Shown here: piece after piece, positions 1 through 9,339 of the stretch
Layout: each line of letters opens with the position of its first letter
Numbering within the stretch: the first letter of the stretch is position 1
Assembly (NCBI RefSeq): GCF_012030425.1
Contig: NZ_JAAUVN010000007.1
Coordinates: forward strand, 236,019 to 300,018
DNA length: 64,000 bases
From: Sphingobacterium sp. B16(2022)
Lineage (GTDB): Bacteria; Bacteroidota; Bacteroidia; Sphingobacteriales; Sphingobacteriaceae
Reading direction: 5' to 3'
The notes under the pieces: generated by a model
The model's database searches: none
What the model saw: the letters and a program-made list of their open reading frames with translations, nothing else
Told to the model about the DNA's origin: nothing
Position numbers and translations under genes: made by a program

Positions 1-37
1 GTATACTATTAGTAACATTACAGCGTTTGTGTGTACT

Positions 38-913
38 TTATTTAGGAATTGTGCTATTCGGATTCGTTTTGCCAAAAAAGTTAGGAATAACAATCCCCAT
101 AGCCATTTCTTTGATTATATTTTCATTAAACAAGTTCTGAAAAAATGTTTTACGGCTCTTTGTTATTAAAATAATATCAATATTTTCATCGCGAATCATC
201 GTTTGTATTCCATTCGCAATTTTCTCAGCAGAATTTGCAAAATGACTTCTATTTTTTACGGTATAGGAAATGTCGTCAATGCCCGTTTCTGTAATGATAT
301 TGTCTATCCATTCCGTAAGCTTTTTATCCAAGATCTTAATATCAACCTCCTCTTTGTTAATATGAATCAATAATAAATGAAATTTACTGCCAAAGACAGG
401 AATCGCCTGTTTTAACACCTCTAATTCACCTGGTTTAAAATTCGTTAACAAAGCAATCGTATCCTTTTTATATGCGGTTGCATTAGCAGGTATGGCTAAA
501 ATTGGAGTTTGTGAATCACGGATTACATCATAAGTATTACTCCCTATTAATACAGACTCTAATCCAGAGGCACCCTTTGTACCCATAACAACAACTTTAT
601 ACTGATTTCTTGCCGTTTCTTTACTAATAACTTCAGCAAGAATCCCTTCATCGAAAAGTTGGCTTATGACCAAAGTAGGCCATTTTTCTTTTACCACGCC
701 GACAAGTTGATTGAGTTGTTCCTCAGATTCCTTTATAGTTGGATCAACAATGTGTTCCCCATGGACCATAAAATTGGCGTATTTGTTTACATGTCGGGTG
801 TAAACATGTAAGAAAACAAGTTCATCTTGATTTTCAAGAGCAATTTCTCTTGCGTATCGTGCAGCAATAATCGAGTTTTCAGAAAAGTCGATCGGAACTA
901 ATATTTTGCCCAT
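38..913 (-). CDS. Universal stress protein, two tandem Usp domains
   Basis: This 291-residue protein is about twice the length of a single UspA domain. Each half has the Rossmann-like Usp fold pattern. The N-terminus reads ILVPIDFSENS, and the Usp nucleotide-binding loop appears as VMGTKGASGLESVLIGSNT around residues 109-127, close to the G-2x-G-9x-G(S/T) consensus. The second half lacks a clear loop and ends with an ILITKSRKTFFQNLF segment that is shared with the neighbouring gene at 919-1761. The two genes are 5 bp apart on the same strand and look like a tandem duplication forming an operon. Universal stress proteins are cytosolic ATP-binding proteins linked to survival under starvation or oxygen stress, and the precise role here cannot be inferred. 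No signal peptide is present. Confidence 0.9.
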   Translation of the reverse strand: MGKILVPIDFSENSIIAARYAREIALENQDELVFLHVYTRHVNKYANFMVHGEHIVDPTIKESEEQLNQLVGVVKEKWPTLVISQLFDEGILAEVISKETARNQYKVVVMGTKGASGLESVLIGSNTYDVIRDSQTPILAIPANATAYKKDTIALLTNFKPGELEVLKQAIPVFGSKFHLLLIHINKEEVDIKILDKKLTEWIDNIITETGIDDISYTVKNRSHFANSAEKIANGIQTMIRDENIDIILITKSRKTFFQNLFNENIIKEMAMGIVIPNFFGKTNPNSTIPK

Positions 914-918
914 AATAA

Positions 919-1761
919 TTAAGCTTTAGAAAAAAATGTTGGAATAATAGGATGATGAATGATTTGTTTGGCGACAGATTTTTTGAACAATCTTTCAAAA
1001 AATGACTTACGTGTTTTCGTGATCAATACAACATCGATTTCTTCATCTTTGATGATATCATTGATTACCTCAGGAATAGTGTCCAATTCTTCTACATCAG
1101 TTTGTATAGAATCTACTTCTATATCCACATCGGTTATTTCCGTGTGCTTTTTGATTTGATATTTCCAAATTTCTAATTTATCCTCAATGTCAGATTCAGA
1201 CTCCGAATGGTAGTGTACGTGAATAATCTGTACTTTGACATCAGATCCGAATATTTTGATGTATTCATTTAACGTATCCAATTCAGCATATTTAAAATTG
1301 GACAATAAACCTATTTTCTTAATATCTTTTGTTTGGTAATTAAAGGGGATCGCAATAACGGGAATATTACTTTTCTGACTAACAGCATATGTTGTACTGC
1401 CCACTATCACACTGGTATCATCTGTTTTACCCTTAGTACCCATGATAATAGCCGAATAAGTAGTATTTTTCGTTTCTTTCAACAGGGACTCCGTAATAAT
1501 GCCGCGCTCACATTTTGACGTGAAAACGATAGTAGGATTATTGGCCTTTAGTTTCTCGATTAAATCAGCCATTAAAACATCTGCTTTGAAATTATCATCA
1601 GAACTATCACTGTTTACATCATCAAAAGTACTGGACGAAACGGTATAGTTATGATATAAATGAATATCAAACCCTCTCTTTTTTGCCAAATCAATTGCAA
1701 ATTGAACAGCCGTGTTGGCGTTCTCTGAAAAATCAATCGGGACTAAAATTTTATTGCTCAT
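919..1761 (-). CDS. Universal stress protein, two tandem Usp domains
   Basis: This 280-residue protein is a paralogue of the downstream gene at 38-913. It starts KILVPIDFSENANTAVQFAI and carries the nucleotide-binding loop as MGTKGKTDDTSVIVGSTTYA in the first domain. The second domain is more diverged, and its end (VLITKTRKSFFERLF) matches the end of its neighbour. It is the first gene of a two-gene unit transcribed on the minus strand. A TAAATTTG -7-like element on the minus strand lies at 1938-1945, which would leave a leader of about 170 nt. Function is assigned at family level only. Tandem two-domain Usp genes of this kind are common in Bacteroidota. Confidence 0.9.
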   Translation of the reverse strand: MSNKILVPIDFSENANTAVQFAIDLAKKRGFDIHLYHNYTVSSSTFDDVNSDSSDDNFKADVLMADLIEKLKANNPTIVFTSKCERGIITESLLKETKNTTYSAIIMGTKGKTDDTSVIVGSTTYAVSQKSNIPVIAIPFNYQTKDIKKIGLLSNFKYAELDTLNEYIKIFGSDVKVQIIHVHYHSESESDIEDKLEIWKYQIKKHTEITDVDIEVDSIQTDVEELDTIPEVINDIIKDEEIDVVLITKTRKSFFERLFKKSVAKQIIHHPIIPTFFSKA

Positions 1762-2083
1762 GTTGTTTGGTAATTAGTTTTATTACGTACACTTTCTTTA
1801 ATTAATAATGATATAATTTCATCATTGTAGCTTAACACATTTTGTATCGGTTAAGTTTGTTTTTGACTGTTGTAAAGATATTTTTTCCAATGATCTAAAC
1901 ATGTGCTTAATTTAATGAAATAAAGTGATTTTAAGCACAAATTTAAATAAGACGTATCACGACCATTAATTTTCCTTGTTCCTATTGTAGAGTGAAATTG
2001 AATTATTCCTAAAAATAGTCAAAATATATTTTATTTCATGACACTTTTAGTACATTATTATGAACTAAAAGACATCCGTCTAA

Positions 2084-2114
2084 TTGCATAACGAGGCAAT
2101 TTTAAGTAAGTTTG
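2084..2114 (+). promoter_or_regulatory. Bacteroidota-type promoter of alaS
   Basis: TTG at 2084-2086 is followed by 20 nt and then TAAGTTTG at 2107-2114. This is an exact match to the Bacteroidota sigma-A consensus TTG-N19-21-TAnnTTTG. It lies 31 bp upstream of the alaS start codon. The rest of the 1762-2144 gap is AT-rich and shows no gene. Confidence 0.8.
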
Positions 2115-2144
2115 CAACATCATAATTAGACAATTAGATTTTCA

Positions 2145-4760
2145 ATGACAAGTAGAGAAATTCGTCAGGCTTTTTTGGATTTTTTCAAAAGTAAAGGACA
2201 CCAAATCGTACCATCTGCACCAGTTGTGGTGAAAAATGACCCCACATTGATGTTTACAAACGCGGGAATGAATCAGTTTAAAGATTTATTTTTAGGCGAA
2301 GCCGCCATTAAATTTCCACGTGTCGCCGATACACAGCGTTGTTTACGTGTTTCTGGTAAACATAATGATTTGGAAGAAGTAGGTATTGATACCTACCACC
2401 ATACCTTATTTGAAATGTTGGGCAATTGGAGCTTTGGCGATTATTTCAAAAAAGAGGCTATTCAGTGGACTTGGGAGTTATTTACTGATGTATATAAATT
2501 AGATAAAGACCGTCTTTACGTAACGATTTTCGAAGGTGACGATTCAGAAGGACTAGCAAAGGATACTGAAGCCTATGATTTTTGGAAAGCTTTAATCGCT
2601 GAAGATCGTATTCTATTAGGAAATAAAAAAGATAATTTTTGGGAAATGGGAGAGACAGGACCATGTGGTCCATGTTCCGAAATCCATTACGATATGCGTA
2701 CGCAAGAAGAACGTCAAGAAGTAGCTGGACAGTCACTTGTTAACGCCGATCATCCGCAAGTAATTGAAGTATGGAATTTGGTTTTCATGCAGTTCAACCG
2801 TCTAAAAGATGGTTCATTGCAACCTTTACCAGCAAAACATGTGGATACAGGAATGGGTTTTGAGCGTTTGGTACGTTCTATTCAAGGGAAAACATCTAAC
2901 TACGATACCGATGTTTTTCAGCCTACTATTCAGTTCATCTCTCAAAAAGCCGGGATAGCTTATGGTGCGGATGAGAAAACAGATATTGCAATGCGTGTAG
3001 TTGCAGACCATATTCGGGCGATTAGTTTTGCCATTGCCGATGGTCAGCTACCTTCTAATAATAAAGCAGGTTATGTAATTCGTCGTATTTTACGTCGTGC
3101 AGTGCGTTATGCGTATACCTTCCTAAATTTCAAAACACCATTCATAAATGAGCTAGTCCCTTTGTTGGCGGCACAGTTTGATGGTGTATTTAACGAATTG
3201 AAAGCACAGGAAAGTTTTGTTCAAAAAGTAATCTTAGAAGAGGAAGTATCTTTCTTAAGAACTTTAGTCACAGGAGTACAGCGTTTCGAAAATTATGCTG
3301 AATCAAATACAACTGTTGATGGTGATTTTGCATTTGAATTATATGATACTTATGGCTTTCCAATAGACTTGACCGAGTTACTAGCGAGAGAGAAAAATCT
3401 TTCCGTTGATATGGTCGGTTTTAATAAAGCATTGCAGATCCAAAAAGACCGTTCACGTGCAGCAACTGCCATTGATACAGGAGACTGGATTTTAGTCAAT
3501 GAAGATGAAGGCTTTGAATTTGTTGGATACGATACACTAAGTGCAAAAACAGAAATTGTAAAATACCGTAAAGTTTCAGCAAAAGGAAAAGACCAATTTC
3601 AATTGGTTTTATCGGTCACACCTTTTTATGCAGAAGGTGGTGGTCAGGTCGGTGACACTGGAGTTTTGATTTCTGAAGCTACAGGTGAGAAGATATTTGT
3701 AACCGATACAAAAAAGGAAAATGGGTTGTTCGTACATTTTATAGATACCCTCCCACAAAGTTTTGAAGGCCTTTTTGTAGCTCAAGTCGATCAGGCAAAA
3801 AGACAAGATACAGAGAATAACCACTCTGCGACGCATTTATTGCACGCTGCATTAAAGCAGGTATTAGGCGATCATGTGAATCAAAAAGGTTCCTTAGTAA
3901 ATGATGATATTTTACGTTTTGATGTTTCTCACTTCTCTAAAGTAACAGAAGAGGAAATCAAACAAGTCGAAGATATTGTCAATGCTAAGATTCGTGAAAA
4001 TATTGCATTGAAAGAAGAACGCAATATTCCTTACCAACAAGCATTAGATTCAGGAGTAACTGCGTTGTTTGGTGAAAAATATGGCGATTATGTGCGTGTC
4101 ATTACTTTTGATGATCATTTTTCAAAAGAACTATGTGGTGGTACGCATGTTAAAGCTACCGGTCAGATCGGTTTCTTTAAGATTACATCAGAGTCTGCCG
4201 TTGCAGCAGGTGTACGTCGTATCGAAGCGATTACAGGAACGAAATCTGCAGCAGTGATCCGTGAACATTTTGAATTAGTTGACCAAATCAAAGGGTTATT
4301 AAATAATCCAAAAGACTTTGTTGCCGCAATGGGTAAAATTGTGGACGAAAACAGTGCTTTGAAAAAGGAAATTGAAAAAACGATTATTGAAAAATCATTA
4401 GCGTTAAAATCAGTCCTAGAAAGCAAATTACAACAAGTAGGTGATGTTAATTTCTTAGCCACAGTTGTTGATTTGCCAAACGCAGAGGCTGTAAAGACCT
4501 TAGCTTACGCATTAAAAGGAGCCGTTAATAACTTATTCTTAGTAATAGGAGCTGATTTTGACGGTAAACCAAGTTTGACCGTTGTCATCTCAGATGAATT
4601 AGCAAAATCAAAAGGCTTGAATGCTGGAAATATTATCCGGGATTTAGCAAAAGACATCCAAGGTGGTGGTGGAGGACAGCCGTTCTTTGCGACAGCCGGA
4701 GGAAAAAATAGTGTCGGATTACAAACAGCGATAGATAGAGCAATAGAATTTATAAAATAA
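2145..4760 (+). CDS. alaS: Alanyl-tRNA synthetase
   Basis: The 871-residue protein charges tRNA-Ala with alanine in the cytosol and has the full length and domain order of bacterial AlaRS. The class II catalytic domain is at the N-terminus, with motif 2 around TQRCLRVSGKHNDLEEVG. The editing domain carries the zinc-binding HxxxH (H560, H564) and the CxxxH part of CGGTH (C664, H668). The C-terminal domain ends with a glycine-rich GGGGGQPFFATAGGK segment. The ATG at 2145 follows an excellent promoter at 2084-2114. A thioredoxin-like lipoprotein gene starts 8 bp after its stop and is probably co-transcribed. No anomalies are visible. Confidence 0.98.
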   Translation: MTSREIRQAFLDFFKSKGHQIVPSAPVVVKNDPTLMFTNAGMNQFKDLFLGEAAIKFPRVADTQRCLRVSGKHNDLEEVGIDTYHHTLFEMLGNWSFGDYFKKEAIQWTWELFTDVYKLDKDRLYVTIFEGDDSEGLAKDTEAYDFWKALIAEDRILLGNKKDNFWEMGETGPCGPCSEIHYDMRTQEERQEVAGQSLVNADHPQVIEVWNLVFMQFNRLKDGSLQPLPAKHVDTGMGFERLVRSIQGKTSNYDTDVFQPTIQFISQKAGIAYGADEKTDIAMRVVADHIRAISFAIADGQLPSNNKAGYVIRRILRRAVRYAYTFLNFKTPFINELVPLLAAQFDGVFNELKAQESFVQKVILEEEVSFLRTLVTGVQRFENYAESNTTVDGDFAFELYDTYGFPIDLTELLAREKNLSVDMVGFNKALQIQKDRSRAATAIDTGDWILVNEDEGFEFVGYDTLSAKTEIVKYRKVSAKGKDQFQLVLSVTPFYAEGGGQVGDTGVLISEATGEKIFVTDTKKENGLFVHFIDTLPQSFEGLFVAQVDQAKRQDTENNHSATHLLHAALKQVLGDHVNQKGSLVNDDILRFDVSHFSKVTEEEIKQVEDIVNAKIRENIALKEERNIPYQQALDSGVTALFGEKYGDYVRVITFDDHFSKELCGGTHVKATGQIGFFKITSESAVAAGVRRIEAITGTKSAAVIREHFELVDQIKGLLNNPKDFVAAMGKIVDENSALKKEIEKTIIEKSLALKSVLESKLQQVGDVNFLATVVDLPNAEAVKTLAYALKGAVNNLFLVIGADFDGKPSLTVVISDELAKSKGLNAGNIIRDLAKDIQGGGGGQPFFATAGGKNSVGLQTAIDRAIEFIK

Positions 4761-4767
4761 AACGAAT

Positions 4768-5868
4768 ATGATGAAGCAGACGTTGCTAGTGGTGGGTTGT
4801 TTATTTTTATTTCTAATCGGATGTAAAAATAAAGATGAGTTTACAATTTCTGGCCAAATTGAAAATCCAGGAAATATTAAAGTAATATCGTTATACGAAG
4901 GCGAAAGAAAATTGGACTCCATGTTTTTTGGAGACAAAAATGCCTTTCAATTTAAAAGACCTACTAGTCAGGCGCGTCTATTATCACTTCGTGTAGGTAA
5001 AAATCGTTATGATTTAATTGCTTCACCAGGAGAGGACATTGTTTTCAAGGCAGATCTTCAGAAAGATGTTAACGATTATCAATTAGAGGGCTCTGAGTTG
5101 TCATCATCGATTCAGAGTTTCTCAAAAATGAGAAATCGACGTGATGCAGTTCGCGATTCCTTACAGGCAGATTTTGCGAAGAAATCCATCACAGCTGATG
5201 TGGATGATATTGAAAATCTGCGTAGTGAGTACAAACAAAAGTTTACAGAGCAATTGCAGTACTATACAAAAGCAGCGGTAGATTTTGCTGAACAGCACGA
5301 TGATATCGCTGGATTTTATGCCATCAGTACACTAGACCCGGAAATTGCAGAAGCTGAAATCATAACCTATGCCGATAAGATAAAAGATAAGTTCTTAGAT
5401 AATGGCTATGTTACCCAATTTAAAGAAGAAACAAATAAACTGAGAAAGTTGGCTGTAGGTCAACCAGCTCCAGACTTTGAATCGTTCACACCTAACAATA
5501 AATCCATCAAGTTATCAGATTTCAAAGGAAAATATGTTCTGTTGGATTTTTGGGCGTCATGGTGTATGCCATGTCGTCAAGAAAATCCGAATATTGTCAA
5601 ATTATATAATCAGTACAAAGGAAAAGGTTTTGACGTTTTCGGAGTATCTCTTGATGATAATCCGGGACCATGGATGCGTGCCATAGCAGATGATCAGTTA
5701 CAATGGACGCAGGCATCTGATTTAAAAGCATGGGGATCCGTTGTTGTTGGTCTGTATCGAATCACAGGGATACCAGCCTCCTATGTCTTAAATCCAGAAG
5801 GCTTGATCATTGCTAAAAACCTACGCGGTAAAGAATTGGAAGATTTTTTAAAGAAAACTTTAAAATAG
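4768..5868 (+). CDS. TlpA/ResA-like thiol-disulfide oxidoreductase lipoprotein
   Basis: The 366-residue protein begins with a lipoprotein signal (MMKQTLLVVGCLFLFLIGC, lipid-acceptor C19). It continues with a beta-rich region resembling DUF4369 (about residues 24-120) and a helical linker. The C-terminal thioredoxin/AhpC-TSA domain (about 230-366) has the redox motif WASWCMPC, with C266 and C269. Such proteins act in the periplasm to reduce or shuffle disulfides. Bacteroidota carry many paralogues, often of unknown substrate. It starts 8 bp after alaS, probably as the second gene of that transcript. The active-site dipeptide is Met-Pro rather than Gly-Pro or Glu-Pro, which is a mild variation. 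Confidence 0.92.
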   Translation: MMKQTLLVVGCLFLFLIGCKNKDEFTISGQIENPGNIKVISLYEGERKLDSMFFGDKNAFQFKRPTSQARLLSLRVGKNRYDLIASPGEDIVFKADLQKDVNDYQLEGSELSSSIQSFSKMRNRRDAVRDSLQADFAKKSITADVDDIENLRSEYKQKFTEQLQYYTKAAVDFAEQHDDIAGFYAISTLDPEIAEAEIITYADKIKDKFLDNGYVTQFKEETNKLRKLAVGQPAPDFESFTPNNKSIKLSDFKGKYVLLDFWASWCMPCRQENPNIVKLYNQYKGKGFDVFGVSLDDNPGPWMRAIADDQLQWTQASDLKAWGSVVVGLYRITGIPASYVLNPEGLIIAKNLRGKELEDFLKKTLK

Positions 5869-5968
5869 CGCAAATTAAATATTAACTTTCGTAATGTTAC
5901 TTAACAATTTAATAACACTTCGTTAATGTTTTGTTGTCATTTTGTTCATAATTTAGCAAAAAAAAAAG

Positions 5969-6661
5969 ATGAGCATTGCAAAGCAAAAAATATTAGTAGT
6001 TGATGACGAGCAAGATATTCTAGAGTTAATTGCTTACAATCTTAAGCGTGAAGGATATCAAGTATCGACTGCTTCGAATGGTCACGAAGCTATCAATGTA
6101 GCAAAGGATATTAATCCAGATCTGATTATTTTGGATGTTATGATGCCTAAGATGGACGGTATCGAAGCCTGCCGATTAATGCGTGCTATGCCAGAGTTTA
6201 AAAATACATTTATGGTATTTTTAACGGCTAGAAGTGAAGAGTATTCTGAAATTGCAGGTTTCCATGTTGGAGCCGACGATTATATTGCAAAGCCTATCAA
6301 GCCCCGTGCTTTGATGAGCCGTATCAATGCCATTCTAAGAAGAAATGTTTCGGAAGAAGCAGCACGATCACAAGACAGATTAGAGATTATGGATCTGGTG
6401 ATTGATCGTGATTCTTTTTTAGTGTACCGTGGAGAACAGAAAATTGTACTTGCAAAAAAAGAATTTGAATTGATGTACTTATTAGCATCAAAACCAAATA
6501 AAGTTTTTACAAGAGAACAAATTTTGAAAAGTATTTGGGAAGATTCAGTAGTTGTTACCAACAGAACAATTGATGTACACATCAGAAAGCTTAGAGAAAA
6601 AATTGGTGAAGATTATGTAACCACCGTTAAAGGTGTTGGATACAAATTTGATGTTGCCTAA
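5969..6661 (+). CDS. OmpR/PhoB-family response regulator
   Basis: The 230-residue protein has an N-terminal receiver domain with the acidic pair D12-D13, the phospho-acceptor D56 (LIILDVMMPKMDG) and the conserved lysine in DDYIAKP. A C-terminal winged-helix DNA-binding domain follows (about 130-228), ending in the typical VRGxGYKF-type sequence, here TTVKGVGYKFDVA. No histidine kinase gene is adjacent on either side, so it appears orphan within this window. In related genomes similar regulators are PhoB-like, but the sequence alone does not fix the signal. A TAATTTAG element about 20 bp upstream may be its -7 box, and a strong terminator follows at 6684-6716, so it is likely a single-gene transcript. 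Confidence 0.93.
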   Translation: MSIAKQKILVVDDEQDILELIAYNLKREGYQVSTASNGHEAINVAKDINPDLIILDVMMPKMDGIEACRLMRAMPEFKNTFMVFLTARSEEYSEIAGFHVGADDYIAKPIKPRALMSRINAILRRNVSEEAARSQDRLEIMDLVIDRDSFLVYRGEQKIVLAKKEFELMYLLASKPNKVFTREQILKSIWEDSVVVTNRTIDVHIRKLREKIGEDYVTTVKGVGYKFDVA

Positions 6662-6683
6662 TTGACAAGATATAATTATAATT

Positions 6684-6716
6684 AAAAGCAGTAATGGATC
6701 CCATTACTGCTTTTTT
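6684..6716 (+). terminator. Intrinsic terminator after the response regulator
   Basis: A perfect 14-bp stem (AAAAGCAGTAATGG with its complement) and a 3-nt loop (atc) run straight into a T-run. It lies 23 bp after the response-regulator stop codon. Confidence 0.9.
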
Positions 6717-6890
6717 GTTTGTAGAGGTATAATCGATAACATCTTGATCAACTTCAGTTTTAAGTCATCCAATTAAATATAAAACAAGCAGGCTTAATGC
6801 AACAGATTTAAAAGACCAAATTTTCAAACTCATAAAGTATGTAAGCAAGCATCCAATTGTGTATTTTTAGGCTGTAAATATTCAAATGCT

Positions 6891-6898
6891 TATATTTG
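6891..6898 (+). promoter_or_regulatory. -7 element upstream of pyrC
   Basis: TATATTTG matches the Bacteroidota -7 consensus TAnnTTTG and lies 28 bp before the pyrC ATG. No clear TTG is seen at the expected -33 spacing. The rest of 6717-6926 shows no gene. Confidence 0.5.
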
Positions 6899-6926
6899 TA
6901 TATCATATTAAACATTACCATCATCC

Positions 6927-8264
6927 ATGTCAACAATACTTATAAAATCTGCACAAATCGTTAATGAAGGGAAAATTACCACTTCAGATGTTTATATCAG
7001 TAATGGCCGTATCGAGATGATCGCCGCAGAGATTAACCACCCTGCCGATAGAGAGATTAACGCCGAAGGATTACACCTTTTACCCGGATTAATTGACGAT
7101 CAAGTACACTTTCGCGAACCAGGATTGACGCACAAAGCTGATATCTGGCATGAAAGCCGTGCCGCAGTAGCTGGAGGTACAACATCATTTATGGAAATGC
7201 CCAATACAGTACCCAATACTTTAACACAATCTTTGTTACAAGATAAGTACGATATCGCATCTCAAAATGCTTTAGCCAATTACTCATTTTTTATGGGTGC
7301 GGCCAATGATAATCTGGAAGAAGTACTCAAAACAAACCCTCGTGATGTCTGTGGTGTCAAAGTATTCATGGGATCATCAACAGGTAATATGTTGGTAGAC
7401 AATGAGCGTGCATTGGAACAGATATTTGCCAACTCGCCCACATTAGTAGCCACACACTGCGAAGATGAAGCCACTATCCAGGAAAACCTTGCTATATATA
7501 AAGAGAAATATGGCGAAGCAGGATTGACAATAGATATGCATCCCCTTATTCGTTCGGCAGAAGCTTGCTACATCTCATCCTCCAAAGCTGTAGAATTAGC
7601 AAAAAAGAACAATACCCGCTTACATATTCTGCACATCTCTACTGCTAAAGAAATCGGACTATTCAGAAATGACATTCCATTGGCAGAAAAATTAATTACA
7701 GCTGAAGCATGTATTCACCATATGTGGTTCTCCGACGTCGATTACAAGACAAAAGGTAATTTTATCAAATGGAATCCAGCTGTTAAAACAGCAGATGATA
7801 GAGATGCCATTGTAAAAGCGGTATTGGATGGACATATCGATGTAATTGCTACCGATCATGCCCCACATACCATTGCTGAAAAGACACAAGCTTATAGCGC
7901 CGCACCATCTGGAGGGCCATTGGTACAGCATGCATTACAAGCTTTATTGGACATGTACCATGAGGGCAAGATCACTTTAGAGCAGATCGTTCAAAAGTCA
8001 GCACACAATACAGCAATTTGCTTCCAGATTGAGGAACGTGGATTTATTCGTGAAGGATATTGGGCAGATTTAGTACTGGTAGATTTAAATAAACCTTATA
8101 CGGTTACAAAATCAAATATACTGTCAAAATGTGGCTGGTCTCCATTTGAAGATCATACCTTTAAATCTTCTATCGAGCACACCATTGTATCAGGACAATT
8201 AGCCTATTCCAAAGGGAGCTTGATCGAGTACGGCTCTGGTAGACGTTTATTATTTAACAGATAA
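6927..8264 (+). CDS. pyrC: Dihydroorotase
   Basis: The 445-residue amidohydrolase interconverts carbamoyl aspartate and dihydroorotate, step three of pyrimidine synthesis. Family motifs are visible in order: GLIDDQVHFREPG (residues 54-66), the carboxylated-lysine region CGVKVFMGSSTG, ATHCEDE, HILHIST and the late metal and base motif ATDHAPH. The length fits the class I long form. The usual HxH metal pair reads Q59-V-H61. As I recall, glutamine here is normal in Bacteroidota dihydroorotases, but it is worth noting. It is followed 18 bp later by an S66 peptidase gene that may be co-transcribed. Confidence 0.92.
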   Translation: MSTILIKSAQIVNEGKITTSDVYISNGRIEMIAAEINHPADREINAEGLHLLPGLIDDQVHFREPGLTHKADIWHESRAAVAGGTTSFMEMPNTVPNTLTQSLLQDKYDIASQNALANYSFFMGAANDNLEEVLKTNPRDVCGVKVFMGSSTGNMLVDNERALEQIFANSPTLVATHCEDEATIQENLAIYKEKYGEAGLTIDMHPLIRSAEACYISSSKAVELAKKNNTRLHILHISTAKEIGLFRNDIPLAEKLITAEACIHHMWFSDVDYKTKGNFIKWNPAVKTADDRDAIVKAVLDGHIDVIATDHAPHTIAEKTQAYSAAPSGGPLVQHALQALLDMYHEGKITLEQIVQKSAHNTAICFQIEERGFIREGYWADLVLVDLNKPYTVTKSNILSKCGWSPFEDHTFKSSIEHTIVSGQLAYSKGSLIEYGSGRRLLFNR

Positions 8265-8282
8265 TCATGATCATCCAGGACT

Positions 8283-9335
8283 ATGGATAAAAGAACATTT
8301 TTAAAATCCTTAGGCTTAGTCGCAACAGGAATACCTGCACTGTCATTTGCACAGGAAGATTTCTTTGAAACAAAAGCAGATCAAAAGAAATTACTAGCTC
8401 AAGTATTGCGCAAAGGAGATACCATCGGATTAATAGCTCCTGCGGGAGTTATTGATACCGAAGAAGCCATTGTTATGACCCGCGAAATTTTTGAAAACTT
8501 TGGTTTCAAAATCAAGGAAGGAAAACATATCCGAAGTAGATATGGTAATTTTGCAGGAAAAGATGAAGAGCGCCTAGCCGATATCCACAGCATGTTTGCA
8601 GACAAAGAAGTGAAAGCGATTGTCTGTATACGCGGAGGAGCTGGAGCATCCCGTTTATTACCACATATTGATTATCAACTCATCGCCAATAACCCCAAAG
8701 TATTATTAGGTTATAGCGATATTACCGCACTGATCATGGCCTTCTATAAAAAGACCGGTTTAATATCCTTTCACGGCGCAGTCGGTATCAGTACATGGAG
8801 TAATACCGTTGCTAAAAATTTTGAAAATCAATTTTTCCTTAATCAGCCGGCACAATTTGCAAACCCAACAGAAAAAGGCGATAACTTTATCCAGTACAAA
8901 GAGCGGATCACGACCTTAAACTCAGGACAAGCAACAGGTACACTACTAGGAGGAAACCTGACATTGCTCAGTGGGTTATGCGGGTCAGCCTATTTGCCAG
9001 ATTTTAAAAATGCCATACTCTTCCTAGAAGAAGTAGATGAAAATATAGAGCGCGTGGACCGGATGTTCTGTCAATTAAAATTAGCAGGAATTTTGGATCA
9101 GATCAAAGGTTTCGTCTTTGGTAAGTGTACGGACTGTGGGCCAGCAGGAGGTTATGGTTCTCTTACGCTCGAACAGGTATTGAACGATTATATCAAACCG
9201 CTCGGGATTCCTGCATATTCAGGAGCCATGATCGGACATATTGCCAATCAATTTATATTACCGGTAGGAGCACAGGTCAAAATAGATGCCGACAAAGGAA
9301 CCATTACACTTTTAGAGAAAGTACTAAAAGATTAA
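8283..9335 (+). CDS. Murein LD-carboxypeptidase, peptidase family S66
   Basis: The 350-residue protein resembles LdcA and YkfA-type enzymes that cleave the L,D bond between diaminopimelate and terminal D-Ala in murein tetrapeptides. The N-terminus (MDKRTFLKSLGLVATGIPALSFAQ) is a secretion signal with a Tat-like character. S66 features include GDTIGLIAPAG at the mature start, the nucleophile region IRGGAGASRLLPHID followed by LLGYSDITAL, and the C-terminal catalytic Glu and His segments (LFLEEVDE, GMIGHIANQFILPVG-like). It is followed 4 bp later by an M14 carboxypeptidase, and the locus downstream contains an epimerase and an NlpC/P60 enzyme. This matches the gene content of the Bacillus ykf muropeptide operon. 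Confidence 0.9.
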   Translation: MDKRTFLKSLGLVATGIPALSFAQEDFFETKADQKKLLAQVLRKGDTIGLIAPAGVIDTEEAIVMTREIFENFGFKIKEGKHIRSRYGNFAGKDEERLADIHSMFADKEVKAIVCIRGGAGASRLLPHIDYQLIANNPKVLLGYSDITALIMAFYKKTGLISFHGAVGISTWSNTVAKNFENQFFLNQPAQFANPTEKGDNFIQYKERITTLNSGQATGTLLGGNLTLLSGLCGSAYLPDFKNAILFLEEVDENIERVDRMFCQLKLAGILDQIKGFVFGKCTDCGPAGGYGSLTLEQVLNDYIKPLGIPAYSGAMIGHIANQFILPVGAQVKIDADKGTITLLEKVLKD

Positions 9336-9339
9336 ATCG

